Source: Bradyrhizobium sp. NDS-1 (lineage in GTDB: Bacteria > Pseudomonadota > Alphaproteobacteria > Rhizobiales > Xanthobacteraceae). From it: a stretch of DNA of 64,000 bases. How positions within the stretch are numbered: the first letter of the stretch is position 1; the number at the start of each line of letters is the position of its first letter. The position numbers were made by a program, and so were the translations under genes. The stretch is from contig NZ_CP136628.1 in assembly GCF_032918005.1 (NCBI RefSeq), forward strand, positions 186,001 to 250,000, given 5' to 3'. The notes beneath the pieces were generated by a model that saw only the letters and a list, made by a program, of their open reading frames with translations, searched no databases and was not told the DNA's origin. Of the stretch, positions 28,828 through 38,170 are shown piece after piece.

Positions 28828-29590
28828 GCGCGGACCGGGCGGGGACAGGCCGCTATCGCGACGACCAGGAACGGGTGAGGGCGCGGGTCGATCCGAACCG
28901 GCTCCAGCCAAACCGAGGATCGATAAGGCCAGCGCCAACGATCGGGCGCTCGATTCGATCATAGCCGCCGACAAGCGCGAGGCCTTGAGGCTCGCGCCCG
29001 TTTCACATGAAACGGAAGCCCGGCTCGATCGCTACATCGCACTGCTCCGGGAGTGGCAGGCCAAGACCAATCTGGTCGCGCCCTCGACCCTGCCGAACCT
29101 CTGGACCCGGCACATCGCCGATTCGCTCCAGCTCATCGATCTCGCGCCGTCGGCAAAACGATGGGCCGACCTCGGCAGCGGCGGCGGTTTTCCCGGTGTC
29201 GTGCTGGCCTGCGCTATGGCCGGGACGCCGGGTGCGAGCGTCCATCTCGTCGAGCGGATCGCCAAGAAGGCCGCGTTTTTGCGCGAAGCGGTTCGCGTCA
29301 CCACATCTCCGGGAGTCGTACATCTCGCTGAGATCGGGGATAATGTGGATAGAATCACAGGCCCCATCGATTGCGTCACCGCGCGCGCGCTGGCTCCGCT
29401 ACATCAACTCATCGGCTTTGCGGAGCCGCTGATGCGCCAGGGCGCAAAGGCGTTATTTCCTAAGGGTCAAGATGTAGAGGCTGAATTGACCGAAGCCGCT
29501 AAATATTGGAATATTCAGCCGCAGCTCCATCGAAGCCGTACCGGCGATGGTTGGATAGTCGAGCTGATGTCGGCTGAACGGCGCGGGTGA
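28820..29590 (+). CDS. rsmG: 16S rRNA (guanine(527)-N(7))-methyltransferase RsmG (GidB)
   Basis: SAM-dependent methyltransferase that makes m7G527 in 16S rRNA. Core motifs: LLREWQAKTNLVAPSTL, then the SAM-binding WADLGSGGGFPGVVLA and HLVERIAKKAAFLREA, and TARALAPLHQL. The 256-residue reading frame is longer than usual because of a ~50-residue Pro/Arg-rich start. The only good upstream start is GTG 28820, inside parS site 5; the next candidate is TTG near 28985. A parS-like variant lies in the coding sequence. A conserved operon partner of mnmG and parAB. Confidence 0.92.
   Translation: MKQRGPGGDRPLSRRPGTGEGAGRSEPAPAKPRIDKASANDRALDSIIAADKREALRLAPVSHETEARLDRYIALLREWQAKTNLVAPSTLPNLWTRHIADSLQLIDLAPSAKRWADLGSGGGFPGVVLACAMAGTPGASVHLVERIAKKAAFLREAVRVTTSPGVVHLAEIGDNVDRITGPIDCVTARALAPLHQLIGFAEPLMRQGAKALFPKGQDVEAELTEAAKYWNIQPQLHRSRTGDGWIVELMSAERRG
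29000..29013. other. parS-like variant inside rsmG
   Basis: GTTTCACATGAAAC, one central change (CACGTG to CACATG) from the parS core, within the codons for PVSHETE. It may be a weak ParB site or a decayed one. Confidence 0.5.
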
Positions 29591-29618
29591 GGCGTTCAGG
29601 GGCGAGTGGGGAAATTCG

Positions 29619-30485
29619 ATGACCGTGATTGACGAGCCGCAGCAAGAGCAGAGTCGGGAACCGACCAGCGAGGTCCCGCACGGCCATCCGCGTATCCTGG
29701 CGCTGGCGAATCAGAAGGGCGGGGTGGGTAAGACAACCACAGCGATCAACCTCGGCACGGCACTCGCGGCGATCGGCGAACGTGTTCTGATCGTCGATCT
29801 CGATCCGCAGGGCAACGCTTCGACCGGCCTCGGCATCGACCGCCGCAACCGGTCCTGCTCGACCTACGACGTGCTGATCGGAGAAGCTCCGCTGCGTGAA
29901 GCCGTGGTCTCGACCGCTGTGCCGCGGCTTCACATCGCGCCCTCGACCATGGATCTCTCCGGCCTCGAGCTCGAGCTCGGCACCACGCCCGGCCGCGCCT
30001 TCAAGCTGCGCGACGCCATCGGCGCGCTCAACAACAACGTGTCGCCGGATGCCGACTACACCTATGTGCTGATCGACTGTCCGCCCTCGCTGAACCTGCT
30101 CACGGTGAACGCGATGGCAGCGTCCGATGCGATCCTGGTGCCGCTGCAATGCGAGTTCTTCGCGCTCGAAGGTCTGTCGCAATTGCTCCAGACGGTGGAG
30201 CAGGTGCGCTCGACACTCAACCCGAACCTGTCGATCCACGGCATCGTGCTGACCATGTTCGACTCGCGCAACAATCTCTCGAACCAGGTCGTTGCCGACG
30301 TGCGGCAGTTCATGGGCGAGAAAGTCTACAAGACCATGATTCCGCGCAACGTGCGCATCTCGGAAGCGCCGTCTTACGGCAAGCCGGTGCTGGTCTACGA
30401 TCTCAAATGCGTCGGCAGCGAAGCTTACTTGCGGCTCGCCACCGAAGTGATCCAGCGCGAGCGTGAGTTGCGGACGACGCATTGA
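29619..30485 (+). CDS. parA: chromosome-partitioning ATPase ParA (Soj)
   Basis: Deviant Walker ATPase that moves ParB-parS complexes and so segregates the new origin. The 288-residue protein has the signature Walker A ALANQKGGVGKTTTAINLG (Lys33-Thr40), Walker A' VDLDPQGNASTGLGI, and Walker B YVLIDCPPSLNLLT. A short ~25-residue charged N-terminal extension precedes the fold. ATG 29619 follows rsmG by 28 bp. The parS cluster lies just upstream and parB just downstream, a complete chromosomal ParABS set. Confidence 0.97.
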   Translation: MTVIDEPQQEQSREPTSEVPHGHPRILALANQKGGVGKTTTAINLGTALAAIGERVLIVDLDPQGNASTGLGIDRRNRSCSTYDVLIGEAPLREAVVSTAVPRLHIAPSTMDLSGLELELGTTPGRAFKLRDAIGALNNNVSPDADYTYVLIDCPPSLNLLTVNAMAASDAILVPLQCEFFALEGLSQLLQTVEQVRSTLNPNLSIHGIVLTMFDSRNNLSNQVVADVRQFMGEKVYKTMIPRNVRISEAPSYGKPVLVYDLKCVGSEAYLRLATEVIQRERELRTTH

Positions 30486-30500
30486 CGGAGAGATCCGCAG

Positions 30501-30577
30501 GGCGGGTCAGCGCAGCGTAACCCGCCGAATCTCCCGCCTCGACAAAGCCATGGCGGATGACGCTTCGCTCATCCGCC
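30501..30577. repeat. two intergenic palindromic repeats between parA and parB
   Basis: GGCGGGT/ACCCGCC arms (30501-30526) and perfect 9-bp arms GGCGGATGA/TCATCCGCC (30552-30577). The sequences match types I know as dispersed 'GCGGGTTACGC...' and 'GGCGGATGACGC...' repeats of Bradyrhizobium. They split parA from parB by 155 bp. Confidence 0.65.
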
Positions 30578-30640
30578 CTACGACCCGCAATTCGAAATTC
30601 AGTTCTGGAGTGCTGCACCGTGAATCCAAGGGAGCTGGCG

Positions 30641-31528
30641 ATGGCCGATGAAGCGCGTTCGCGACTGGGCCGGGGTCTTGCAAGTCTGATCGGCGATGTC
30701 GGCGGCGAAGCCCAGCACGTCGACCGTCCGCGGGCGCAGCGCAAGGTGCCGATCGAGTTCATCAAGGCCAATCCGCGCAATCCGCGCCGCACTTTTTCGG
30801 ACGCCGAACTGAAGGAGCTAAGCGAGTCCATCAGGCAGCACGGCGTGATCCAGCCGATCGTGGTGCGTCCGGTGAAGGGCGCACAGGATCGCTTCGAGAT
30901 CATCGCTGGCGAGCGGCGCTGGCGCGCCTCGCAGATGGCCGGCCTGCACGAAGTGCCGATCGTCCCGGTCGACATCAGCGACAGTGACGCGCTGGAGTTC
31001 GCGATCGTCGAGAACGTGCAGCGCGAGGATCTCAACCCGATGGAAGAGGCGCAGGGCTATCACGCGCTCGCCAACGAATTCAAACGCAGCCAGGAGGACA
31101 TCGCAAAAGTCGTCGGCAAGAGCCGCAGCCACGTCGCCAACATGATGCGGCTGACGAAGCTGCCCGCCGAGGTGCAGGCCTTCATCGCGACCGGCGAGCT
31201 GACCGCCGGCCATGCCCGCGCGCTGATCGGCGTGCCGGATCCGCTCGCAGCCGCCAAGCGCATCGTCGAGGAAGGCCTCAACGTCCGCCAGGCCGAGGCG
31301 CTCGCGCATGAAGAGGGCGTGCCGGAGCGCAAGCCGCAAAAGGCGCGCAGCACGGGGGGCAAGGATAAGGACCCCGACACGATTGATCTCGAAAAGCGCG
31401 TCAGCGACGCGCTCGGCCTCAAGGTCACCGTCAATCACCGCGATCCCGGCGGCTCGGTCCAGATCACCTATCGCAACCTCGATCAGCTCGACGAGGTGAT
31501 GAAGCGGCTGGCCAAGGGCGCGCTGTAG
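30641..31528 (+). CDS. parB: chromosome-partitioning protein ParB (Spo0J)
   Basis: CTP-dependent DNA clamp that loads at parS. The 295-residue protein starts MADEARSRLGRGLASLIGDV (ParA-interacting N terminus with SRLGRGL). The CTPase/ParB-N domain contains IRQHGVIQPIVVRP and IIAGERRWRASQMAG; the helix-turn-helix is around YHALANEF to KSRSHVANMMRL. A C-terminal dimerisation domain ends VQITYRNLDQLDEVMKRL. ATG 30641 has GGGAG upstream; the frame upstream to 30557 runs through a repeat. It is convergent with holA. Confidence 0.97.
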   Translation: MADEARSRLGRGLASLIGDVGGEAQHVDRPRAQRKVPIEFIKANPRNPRRTFSDAELKELSESIRQHGVIQPIVVRPVKGAQDRFEIIAGERRWRASQMAGLHEVPIVPVDISDSDALEFAIVENVQREDLNPMEEAQGYHALANEFKRSQEDIAKVVGKSRSHVANMMRLTKLPAEVQAFIATGELTAGHARALIGVPDPLAAAKRIVEEGLNVRQAEALAHEEGVPERKPQKARSTGGKDKDPDTIDLEKRVSDALGLKVTVNHRDPGGSVQITYRNLDQLDEVMKRLAKGAL

Positions 31529-31544
31529 CGACGATCGTCGTTGT

Positions 31545-31570
31545 CGCCCCCTGCGAACGCGGGGATGACG
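31545..31570. repeat. inverted repeat between convergent parB and holA
   Basis: CCCC(C)TGCGAACGCGGGG flanked by GTCG/GATGACG, part of a dispersed element type. Its place between convergent stops suggests a bidirectional transcription boundary. Confidence 0.45.
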
Positions 31571-31601
31571 GCGGGTGTCCGGGACGCGAGAAAGCGCAGG
31601 C

Positions 31602-32630
31602 CTATCCCCGCCGCTTCGCATTCGCGGCGATCGCCATCAGCGTGCGTTGCGCGATGGCGGCGGCGAGGGTGGATTGCTTGCGGGTGTCGAGCGCCGCGGT
31701 CGCCAGCTGCTCGATGATGGCCGCGAGCCGCGCCACGCTGAAATTGCGCAGCGCGGTTTCGACCGCGGGCTTTCGTGAAAAGTGCAGGCGCGGATAGCCG
31801 CTGTCGAGCACCGTCGAGGCCGGCGTACCGTCGGCGATCGCGAGCGCCGATTTGTGCAGCCACGCGGCCTGGCGCTGCGCCGCCGAGATGATCACGCCGG
31901 GATAGGTGCCGGCGATCATGGCCTTGGCGAACTCGGTCTCGACGATGTCGGGCCGACCGGCGAAGGCGCCGTCGACGATCGGATCGAGCTTCAGCTCGGA
32001 GGCATCGGCGACCACCGACATCACATCGTCCAGCGTGATCTCGCCTTTGCCATGCGCATAGAGCGTGAGCTTGCGCAGCTCGTTGCGCGAGGCCTGGCGA
32101 TCGCCGCCGAGGAACGACATCAGCGCGGCGCGAGCGTCCTGCGCGATGCGCAAATTGGCGATACGCAGCTCGTCTTCCATCAGCTTGGCGAGATCGCGCT
32201 CGGTGTCGGGATAGCAGCCGATCGCCACAGCCGTCTTGGCCTTCTCGCAGGCTTTGCGCAGCGGCGATTCCGGGCGCAGCTCGCCGGCCTCGATCACGAT
32301 GCGGCAATCCCTGACGCTCATCTCTGCGAGAGTGTCGACGCCGCTGGCAAAGCTGCGCGAGCCGGCCCGGATGCGGATCGCGCGGCGGCCGCCGAACAGC
32401 GGCACGGTCATGGCTTCGTCGACGAGGCGGGACGGCTCGGCAGAAAGCTCGTCGCCATCCAGCTTGACCAGTGAAAAGGGATCGTTGGGATCGTCGACGG
32501 CGGAGGCGATCAGCGCATCCGCGCGCTCGCGCACGAGGCCGGCATCGGGGCCGTAGAGCAGGACGATCGGACGACCCGCATCGGGACGGGCAAGGAAGGC
32601 GTCGATCTCTTTTCCGCGTAGCGCGACCAT
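31602..32630 (-). CDS. holA: DNA polymerase III delta subunit (clamp-loader)
   Basis: Opens the beta sliding clamp within the clamp-loader complex. The 342 residues begin MVALRGKEIDAFLARPDAGRPIVLLYGPDAGLVRERA (family pattern 'YG.D..L..E'). The middle contains VRDCRIVIEAGELRPESPLRKACEK, typical of delta domain I-II, and the C-terminal collar domain follows. As in other delta subunits, there is no Walker A. Read from leuS, the order leuS-lptE-holA is conserved in many proteobacteria and the three genes are probably co-transcribed. Confidence 0.93.
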   Translation of the reverse strand: MVALRGKEIDAFLARPDAGRPIVLLYGPDAGLVRERADALIASAVDDPNDPFSLVKLDGDELSAEPSRLVDEAMTVPLFGGRRAIRIRAGSRSFASGVDTLAEMSVRDCRIVIEAGELRPESPLRKACEKAKTAVAIGCYPDTERDLAKLMEDELRIANLRIAQDARAALMSFLGGDRQASRNELRKLTLYAHGKGEITLDDVMSVVADASELKLDPIVDGAFAGRPDIVETEFAKAMIAGTYPGVIISAAQRQAAWLHKSALAIADGTPASTVLDSGYPRLHFSRKPAVETALRNFSVARLAAIIEQLATAALDTRKQSTLAAAIAQRTLMAIAANAKRRG

Positions 32631-32639
32631 GTTGCCCCG

Positions 32640-32757
32640 ACGGCGTCATTCCGGGGCGGCTCGAAGAGCCGAACCCGGAATCTCGACCCACAATCTCTGG
32701 ATTCTCAGGTGCGCAATTGCGCACCATAGTTCACGCTTCGCGCACCCTGGAATGACT
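32640..32757. repeat. dispersed intergenic repeat between lptE and holA
   Basis: Begins GTCATTCCGGGGC and ends with GGAATGAC, enclosing GAACCCGGAATC and a perfect 16-bp palindrome GTGCGCAATTGCGCAC (32709-32724). A similar GTCATTCCGGGGCGC element recurs at 41768 and 54257 in this window. Confidence 0.7.
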
Positions 32758-32766
32758 GGAGTGATC

Positions 32767-33318
32767 TTACGTGCCGGCGGTGAAGAACGAGGCGAGCCGG
32801 GTCGTGATGTTCTCGGCGATCTCGTTGGCGGCCCGATCCTCGGCATCGCGCATGGCGCGGGTGCGCGAGAAGCGCTGATAGGACCCCGGCATGTCGTAGG
32901 ACACGCGGGAGAAGGTCGAGCCGGTCATGACCGCCGCGCCGGTCGCGACATCGACCAGCCTATACTGGGCGTCGATGCCAAGATTTTCGCTGGTCGGCAG
33001 GCCCGTCGTGGAGCTGACGATCAGCGAGGAACGGCTGGTGGTGAAACGGATGTCCAGCTTGTGGGTCGGCGGCATGCCTGTCGCGCTGCCGTAAAGCTTG
33101 AAGGCCAGCGCGTTGCGGATTTCGACGCCGACCCGGGCCTCGCGGGAGGCATTGGGCTTGGTGATCGGGGGCAGCTCGATGCCCATCAACTTCTCGCGCA
33201 GGCCGGGGGTGCCGTCGCTTCGCTCGGCATACATCGGCCGGAAGCAGCCGGCCGTCAGCGCGGCCAAGGCGGCGACCGCCAGCAAGCGGGCTGCGATGCG
33301 GATCCTAGCCGACAACAT
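32767..33318 (-). CDS. lptE: LPS-assembly lipoprotein LptE
   Basis: Outer-membrane lipoprotein that plugs LptD and delivers LPS to the cell surface. The 183-residue precursor has a lipoprotein signal with lipobox LTAGC (Cys25), then CFRPMYAE, a typical LptE opening, and an alternating strand/helix pattern. The start overlaps the end of leuS by 14 bp, which suggests coupling. The order leuS-lptE-holA supports the assignment. Confidence 0.9.
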   Translation of the reverse strand: MLSARIRIAARLLAVAALAALTAGCFRPMYAERSDGTPGLREKLMGIELPPITKPNASREARVGVEIRNALAFKLYGSATGMPPTHKLDIRFTTSRSSLIVSSTTGLPTSENLGIDAQYRLVDVATGAAVMTGSTFSRVSYDMPGSYQRFSRTRAMRDAEDRAANEIAENITTRLASFFTAGT

Positions 33319-35941
33319 TTACGATCCTCTTGGGGACGATGATCACCTTGCGGACGGGCTTGCCATCCAGGGCCAGCTTTACCGCATCGAGGGCCAAAAC
33401 GGCAGCCTCGATTTCCGGATTCTGGGCCGCTGTTGCAACTGTGACCTCACCCCGCTTCTTGCCATTGACCTGGACCACCAGGGTCACGCTGTCTTCAACC
33501 AGCAAATCGCGTTCGATTTGGGGCCAATTGGCCTCCGAAACCAGCCCGCTCTGGCCCAGAACCTGCCAGCACTCCTCAGCGAGGTGCGGCATCATCGGGG
33601 AGAAAAGCTGGACCAGGATCTGGCCGGCTTCCCGGATCGCCCAGGCCAAGTCCGGAGCCAGGCTCGCGGCGGACTGGCCGGGGCGCTGCAGGATCTCCGA
33701 AAAGGTATTGGCGAACTCGCGGATATGGGCGAGGCAGACGTTGAAGTGCAGCCGTTCGATCCCGGTCGTGACCTTGTCCAGCGCACCATGGGCGGCCTTG
33801 CGCAGGGCGGTGGCGTCGGGGCCGAAGCTGGTGGGGCGGGCCGCCGGCGCGCCCTTGCCGAACTCGACGGAATCGTTCACCAGCCGCCACAGCCGCTGCA
33901 CGAAACGCGAGGCGCCCTGGACGCGCTCGTCGCTCCAGATCACGTCGCGGTCGGGCGGGGAGTCCGACAGCATGAACCAGCGGGCGACGTCGGCGCCGTA
34001 GGTCTCGATGATGTCGTCGGGGTCGACCGTGTTCTTCTTCGACTTCGACATCTTCTCGATCGGTCCGATCTGGATGTCTTCGCCGGTGGCGAGCAGCGTG
34101 GCACGGCGTCCATTGCCGCCGACCTCGACCTTGACCTCGGCCGGCTGCACATAGGTGCCGTCGGCCTTCTGGTAGGTCTCGTGCACCACCATGCCCTGCG
34201 TGAACATGCCGGCGAACGGCTCGTCCAGCGCAATGTGGCCGGTCGCCTTCATCGCGCGGGTGAAGAAGCGGCTGTAGAGCAGATGCAGGATCGCGTGTTC
34301 GACGCCGCCGATATACTGGTCGACCGGGAGCATCCGGTTGGCGACTGCGGGCGTCGTCGGCGCGTTCTCGTTCCAGGGATCGGTGAAGCGCGCGAAATAC
34401 CAGGACGAATCCACGAAGGTGTCCATGGTGTCGGTTTCGCGGTTAGCGCTGCCGCCGCATTTCGGGCAGGTGACGTGCTTCCACGTCGGATGATGGTCCA
34501 GTGCGTTGCCCGGCTTGTCGAAGCTCACATCCTCCGGCAGCACCACCGGTAGGTCGGCGTCCGGCACCGGGACCACGTCGCACTTCGGACAATGGATGAC
34601 CGGTATTGGGCAGCCCCAATAGCGTTGGCGCGAAATGCCCCAGTCGCGCAGGCGGAAGTTCACCTGCCGCTCGCCGACCGGCATGTTGCCGCGCAGCTCG
34701 TTTTCCAGGCGTTTTGCAACTTCGTCCTTGGCCTGGTCGATCGTCATGCCGTCCAGGAAGCGCGAATTGATCATGCGGCCGTCACCGTCATAGGCGGTGT
34801 CGGTGATGACGAAGGTTTTCGGGTCCTGGCCCTCGGGGCACACGACGGGCGTGTTGCCGAGATTGTATTTGTTGACGAAGTCGAGGTCGCGCTGGTCGTG
34901 CGCCGGACAGCCGAAGATCGCGCCGGTGCCGTATTCCATCAGCACGAAATTCGCGACATAGACCGGCAGCTTCCAGGAGGGATCGAACGGGTGCACGGCG
35001 CGGATGCCGGTGTCAAAGCCCTGCTTCTCCGCCGTGTCGATGATCGACTGCGCGGTGCCGATCTTCTTGATGTCCGCGATGAATTCCGCGAGTTTCGGGT
35101 TCTTTGCGCTAGCTGCCTGCGCCAGGGGATGATCCGCCGAGATCGCCATGAATTTCGCGCCGAACAGCGTGTCCGGGCGCGTCGTGAAGATCTTCAGCTC
35201 ACTCTCGCCGGCAGGCGTCGTCGCCTGATCGAGCGCGAAGCGGACCAGCAGGCCTTCCGAGCGGCCGATCCAATTGCGCTGCATCAGCCGCACCTTGTCG
35301 GGCCAGCGGTCCAGCCCATCGAGTGCCGACAGCAATTCCTGCGAATACTTCGTGATCTTGAAGACCCACTGGCTCATCTCGCGCTGCTCGACGATCGCAC
35401 CGGAGCGCCAGCCGCGGCCGTCAATCACCTGCTCGTTGGCGAGCACGGTCATGTCGACCGGATCCCAGTTGAGCTTGCGCTTCTCGCGCTCGGCGAGGCC
35501 GGCGGCGAGCATGTCCAGGAACATCTTCTGCTGATGCTTGTAGTAGCTGGGGTCGCAGGTCGCGAATTCGCGTGACCAGTCCAGCGACAGCCCGATCGAG
35601 CGGAGCTGCTTCTTCATCGCGGCGATGTTGTCGTAGGTCCAGGCCTTCGGCGCGACCTTGCGCTCGATCGCGGCATTCTCGGCCGGCAGGCCGAAGGCGT
35701 CCCAGCCCATCGGGTGCAGCACGTTGAACCCCTTGGCGCGCATGAAGCGGGCCAGCACGTCGCCGAGCGTATAATTCCGGACATGGCCGATATGGATGCG
35801 CCCGGACGGGTAGGGGAACATCTCGAGCACATAATATTTCGGCCGCGAATCGTCGTTCCTGGAGACGAAGATCGCCTGCTGGTCCCAGAGGCGTTGCCAG
35901 CGCGGTTCGGCGTCGCGGGCGTTATAGCGTTCGGAGGTCAT
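33305..35941 (-). CDS. leuS: leucyl-tRNA synthetase
   Basis: Charges tRNA-Leu. The 878-residue class Ia synthetase has HIGH motif HIGH (50-53, in [10 protein letters not shown]) and KMSKS in [15 protein letters not shown]. The CP1 editing domain includes [19 protein letters not shown] and [15 protein letters not shown], and a zinc-like segment [14 protein letters not shown] is seen. The anticodon-binding region and C-terminal [16 protein letters not shown] end are intact. I prefer ATG 35941 ([16 protein letters not shown]) to TTG 35977, which would add 12 residues. Confidence 0.97.
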   Translation of the reverse strand: MTSERYNARDAEPRWQRLWDQQAIFVSRNDDSRPKYYVLEMFPYPSGRIHIGHVRNYTLGDVLARFMRAKGFNVLHPMGWDAFGLPAENAAIERKVAPKAWTYDNIAAMKKQLRSIGLSLDWSREFATCDPSYYKHQQKMFLDMLAAGLAEREKRKLNWDPVDMTVLANEQVIDGRGWRSGAIVEQREMSQWVFKITKYSQELLSALDGLDRWPDKVRLMQRNWIGRSEGLLVRFALDQATTPAGESELKIFTTRPDTLFGAKFMAISADHPLAQAASAKNPKLAEFIADIKKIGTAQSIIDTAEKQGFDTGIRAVHPFDPSWKLPVYVANFVLMEYGTGAIFGCPAHDQRDLDFVNKYNLGNTPVVCPEGQDPKTFVITDTAYDGDGRMINSRFLDGMTIDQAKDEVAKRLENELRGNMPVGERQVNFRLRDWGISRQRYWGCPIPVIHCPKCDVVPVPDADLPVVLPEDVSFDKPGNALDHHPTWKHVTCPKCGGSANRETDTMDTFVDSSWYFARFTDPWNENAPTTPAVANRMLPVDQYIGGVEHAILHLLYSRFFTRAMKATGHIALDEPFAGMFTQGMVVHETYQKADGTYVQPAEVKVEVGGNGRRATLLATGEDIQIGPIEKMSKSKKNTVDPDDIIETYGADVARWFMLSDSPPDRDVIWSDERVQGASRFVQRLWRLVNDSVEFGKGAPAARPTSFGPDATALRKAAHGALDKVTTGIERLHFNVCLAHIREFANTFSEILQRPGQSAASLAPDLAWAIREAGQILVQLFSPMMPHLAEECWQVLGQSGLVSEANWPQIERDLLVEDSVTLVVQVNGKKRGEVTVATAAQNPEIEAAVLALDAVKLALDGKPVRKVIIVPKRIVNVVG

Positions 35942-36235
35942 GGAATCGTTGGGTTTTCGTGGGTTCGGCCGGCTCAAGACGGCGGACTAGGCCATAAAAG
36001 TCCGTAACGGGTCAATGGGTTGCCGAAAACCGTTAGAATCCCCTCGGTCACACCTCTGGACTCCCGGTCCATTACGGAGGAGGCTCTATTTCTAAGGGTG
36101 ATTGAGGCCGCGGGGCCAAGTTGTGGGAACCCTGAGGCCGGGACCTTGCGCCAAGCTCGCCACCGCTTCCGACCAACTCGATGATGACGGCGCGGCGGCC
36201 TCCTTGGCCTCTCAGCGGCTGCAATCGGTGCTGCA
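35942..36235. other. intergenic region upstream of leuS, no gene seen
   Basis: Nearly 300 bp before the GGDEF remnant. It should hold the leuS promoter. GAGGAGGCTCT at 36076-36086 looks like a ribosome-binding site but no plausible reading frame follows it. Both TGA codons at 36182-36187 block the frame of the GGDEF remnant. Confidence 0.3.
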
Positions 36236-36367
36236 CAGTTTCAGCCGGGAGAAGCCATGAACGACCTGGTCGAATGCTGCGACCGCGCGCTCTATCTCGT
36301 GAAAAGAAGTGGCCGCAATCGCGTAATTGCCGAGACGGAGCTCGATCGGGAGATTGCGGCGGTTTAG
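36236..36367 (+). pseudogene. C-terminal remnant of a GGDEF (diguanylate cyclase) gene
   Basis: The frame reads ...FQPGEAMNDLVECCDRALYLVKRSGRNRVIAETELDRE (given here as consecutive short pieces: FQPGEAMNDLV, ECCDRALYLVK, RSGRNRVIAE), which matches the end of GGDEF domains (pattern 'A(D)RALY.AK..GRNRV'). Nothing else of the domain is present: the frame is closed by two TGA codons at 36182-36187 and no GGDEF motif lies upstream. The ATG at 36257 would give only 36 residues. It is convergent with, and overlaps by 4 bp, an intact diguanylate cyclase gene. Confidence 0.7.
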
Positions 36368-38061
36368 CCCGCCATCGCGATCGTGGCGGCGCCGTGGTCG
36401 ATCACCATGATGCCGTGCTCGACGACGGTGTTGCGGCCGCGGTGTTTTGCGGCGTAGAGCGCGGCGTCGGCGGCTTCGATCAGGTCGCCCGGACGCAAGC
36501 TCTCGTTGGGTTTCGTGGCGGCAACGCCGATCGAGACCGTGACGATCATATGGGCTGACGTGATGTGCGGCAGGCACAGCTTCAGCACGGCCGCGCGCAC
36601 CTGCTCGCCGATTTCGACGGCGCGCGTCACGTCGGTGTTCGGCAGCAACAGGCAGAATTCCTCGCCGCCATAGCGCGCCGCGAAGCCCATGTTGTCGGCG
36701 GCAATGCCAGACAGGGATTCCCCGAGCCTGGTCAGGCAGGAATCGCCTTCGAGATGGCCATAGGTGTCGTTGAACAGCTTGAAATGGTCGACGTCGATCA
36801 TCAGAAGCGCAAGGTCGCTGCCATATTGCTGCGCGCGCATCCACTCGAAGTCGAGCCGGCTCTGGAAGCCGCGCCGGTTGGCAAGCCCCGAGAGCATGTC
36901 GATCGAGGCCATCACCGTTAGGCGGTCGTTGCTCGCGATCAACTCGCGCTCGCGCTGGCTAAGCTGCGCGGCCATCGCGTTGAACGCGCGGGCCAGCGGC
37001 ACGAACTCGGCCGGCAGGCGGTTGCGCGCCGCGCGGGCCGAAAGATCGCCCTCGCCGAGACGTTTGGCCATGTCGACGAGCATCTCGATCGGCTTGATGA
37101 CGAGTTTCTCGGCGGCGATCAGCGCGCCGAGCAGGACGAACACGACGACGAAAGCGAGCTGGAGATAGGCGGTGCGGATGTCGCGGCTGACCGCCGCGGA
37201 CACCTTGTCTTCGTCGATGCTGGCGATCAGGCGGGCATTGGTGCCCGCGATGCGGATGTAGCTGACCGCGCGGCGGGAGCCGTCGGCGGCGAGGAAAGAC
37301 AGCGTGCCTTCATCCTGGTCCGACCGTAGCGCGCGATCGGCGATCGCGGACATAAGCGGCAGATTGTCGAGGGGCCGGCCGACCGCGGCGTGCTGATCGG
37401 CGGGGGCGGCCAGCACGGTGCCTGCGCTGTCGACCAGCACGGCGGTGATGCCGGCGCGGCCGCCCAGATTGCTCATCACCTTCGACATCCAGTCGAGATT
37501 GACCGTGGCGAGCACGACGGCATCGGGCACGCCGCTGAATGCGGACACCGGGTAAACCGCCATCACGGTCGGTGTCAGCACAGGCCGCGACAGGATGAAA
37601 TCGCTCAGCACGAAGCGGCCGCTCTCCTGGGCCTGCTGAAAGTAGGGCCGGTCGCTCAGGTCGAGGCCGACATACATGTTGTTGGTGGCGCATTGAATGC
37701 GCCCGTCCTGGCCTGCGATCAACAGCGTGCGGATCCAGGGCAGGTTCGACGGCAGGCTCGCGCGCAGCACGTCGCAGCTCTTGCTGACGCCGCCGGCAGA
37801 GGCGCGGATGAAAGCTTCCGATTTCAGGATGGTCTCGACCGACGAGATCACCTGGCGCTGCGCATCGGCGCTATGCCTTGCGACGGTGGTGAATTCAACC
37901 GTGGCCTGCGCGATCTGCCGGGCGCGGGTGTCTTCGAGCGAACGGATGCGCTCGAGCATCAAGGGCGCCACCAGAATCACCGCGAGCAATGCGAGCCGCG
38001 CCCGGATTCCGAGAACCTGCTTGAGTTTCGCCCGTTTGCGGTTGAGACTGATGCTTGCCAT
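36364..38061 (-). CDS. membrane diguanylate cyclase (Cache-HAMP-GGDEF)
   Basis: Makes cyclic di-GMP. The 565-residue protein has an N-terminal membrane helix (LALLAVILVAPLMLERI), a periplasmic dCache-like sensor (about 45-285; GLDLSDRPYFQQAQESGRFVLSDF is the usual Cache stretch), a second helix (AFVVVFVLLGALIAAEKLV), a HAMP domain (about 315-365), and a GGDEF domain with active-site RYGGEEF near residue 464. The RxxD inhibitory site expected just before the motif is not present. The sensed ligand is unknown. Monocistronic. Confidence 0.93.
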   Translation of the reverse strand: MASISLNRKRAKLKQVLGIRARLALLAVILVAPLMLERIRSLEDTRARQIAQATVEFTTVARHSADAQRQVISSVETILKSEAFIRASAGGVSKSCDVLRASLPSNLPWIRTLLIAGQDGRIQCATNNMYVGLDLSDRPYFQQAQESGRFVLSDFILSRPVLTPTVMAVYPVSAFSGVPDAVVLATVNLDWMSKVMSNLGGRAGITAVLVDSAGTVLAAPADQHAAVGRPLDNLPLMSAIADRALRSDQDEGTLSFLAADGSRRAVSYIRIAGTNARLIASIDEDKVSAAVSRDIRTAYLQLAFVVVFVLLGALIAAEKLVIKPIEMLVDMAKRLGEGDLSARAARNRLPAEFVPLARAFNAMAAQLSQRERELIASNDRLTVMASIDMLSGLANRRGFQSRLDFEWMRAQQYGSDLALLMIDVDHFKLFNDTYGHLEGDSCLTRLGESLSGIAADNMGFAARYGGEEFCLLLPNTDVTRAVEIGEQVRAAVLKLCLPHITSAHMIVTVSIGVAATKPNESLRPGDLIEAADAALYAAKHRGRNTVVEHGIMVIDHGAATIAMAG

Positions 38062-38170
38062 CTTCGCTACCCACCCCGTGGGCCAAGGTAAAGCGAAGGG
38101 TTCAAAAACTCTTGCTTGAACTCGGTAAAATTGGACTTACCTCCGGTTACGAGCACAACCAAACGACGTC

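Noticed and set aside
32709..32724. GTGCGCAATTGCGCAC palindrome as a regulator operator
   Set aside because: It lies inside a dispersed intergenic repeat and is more simply explained as part of that element.
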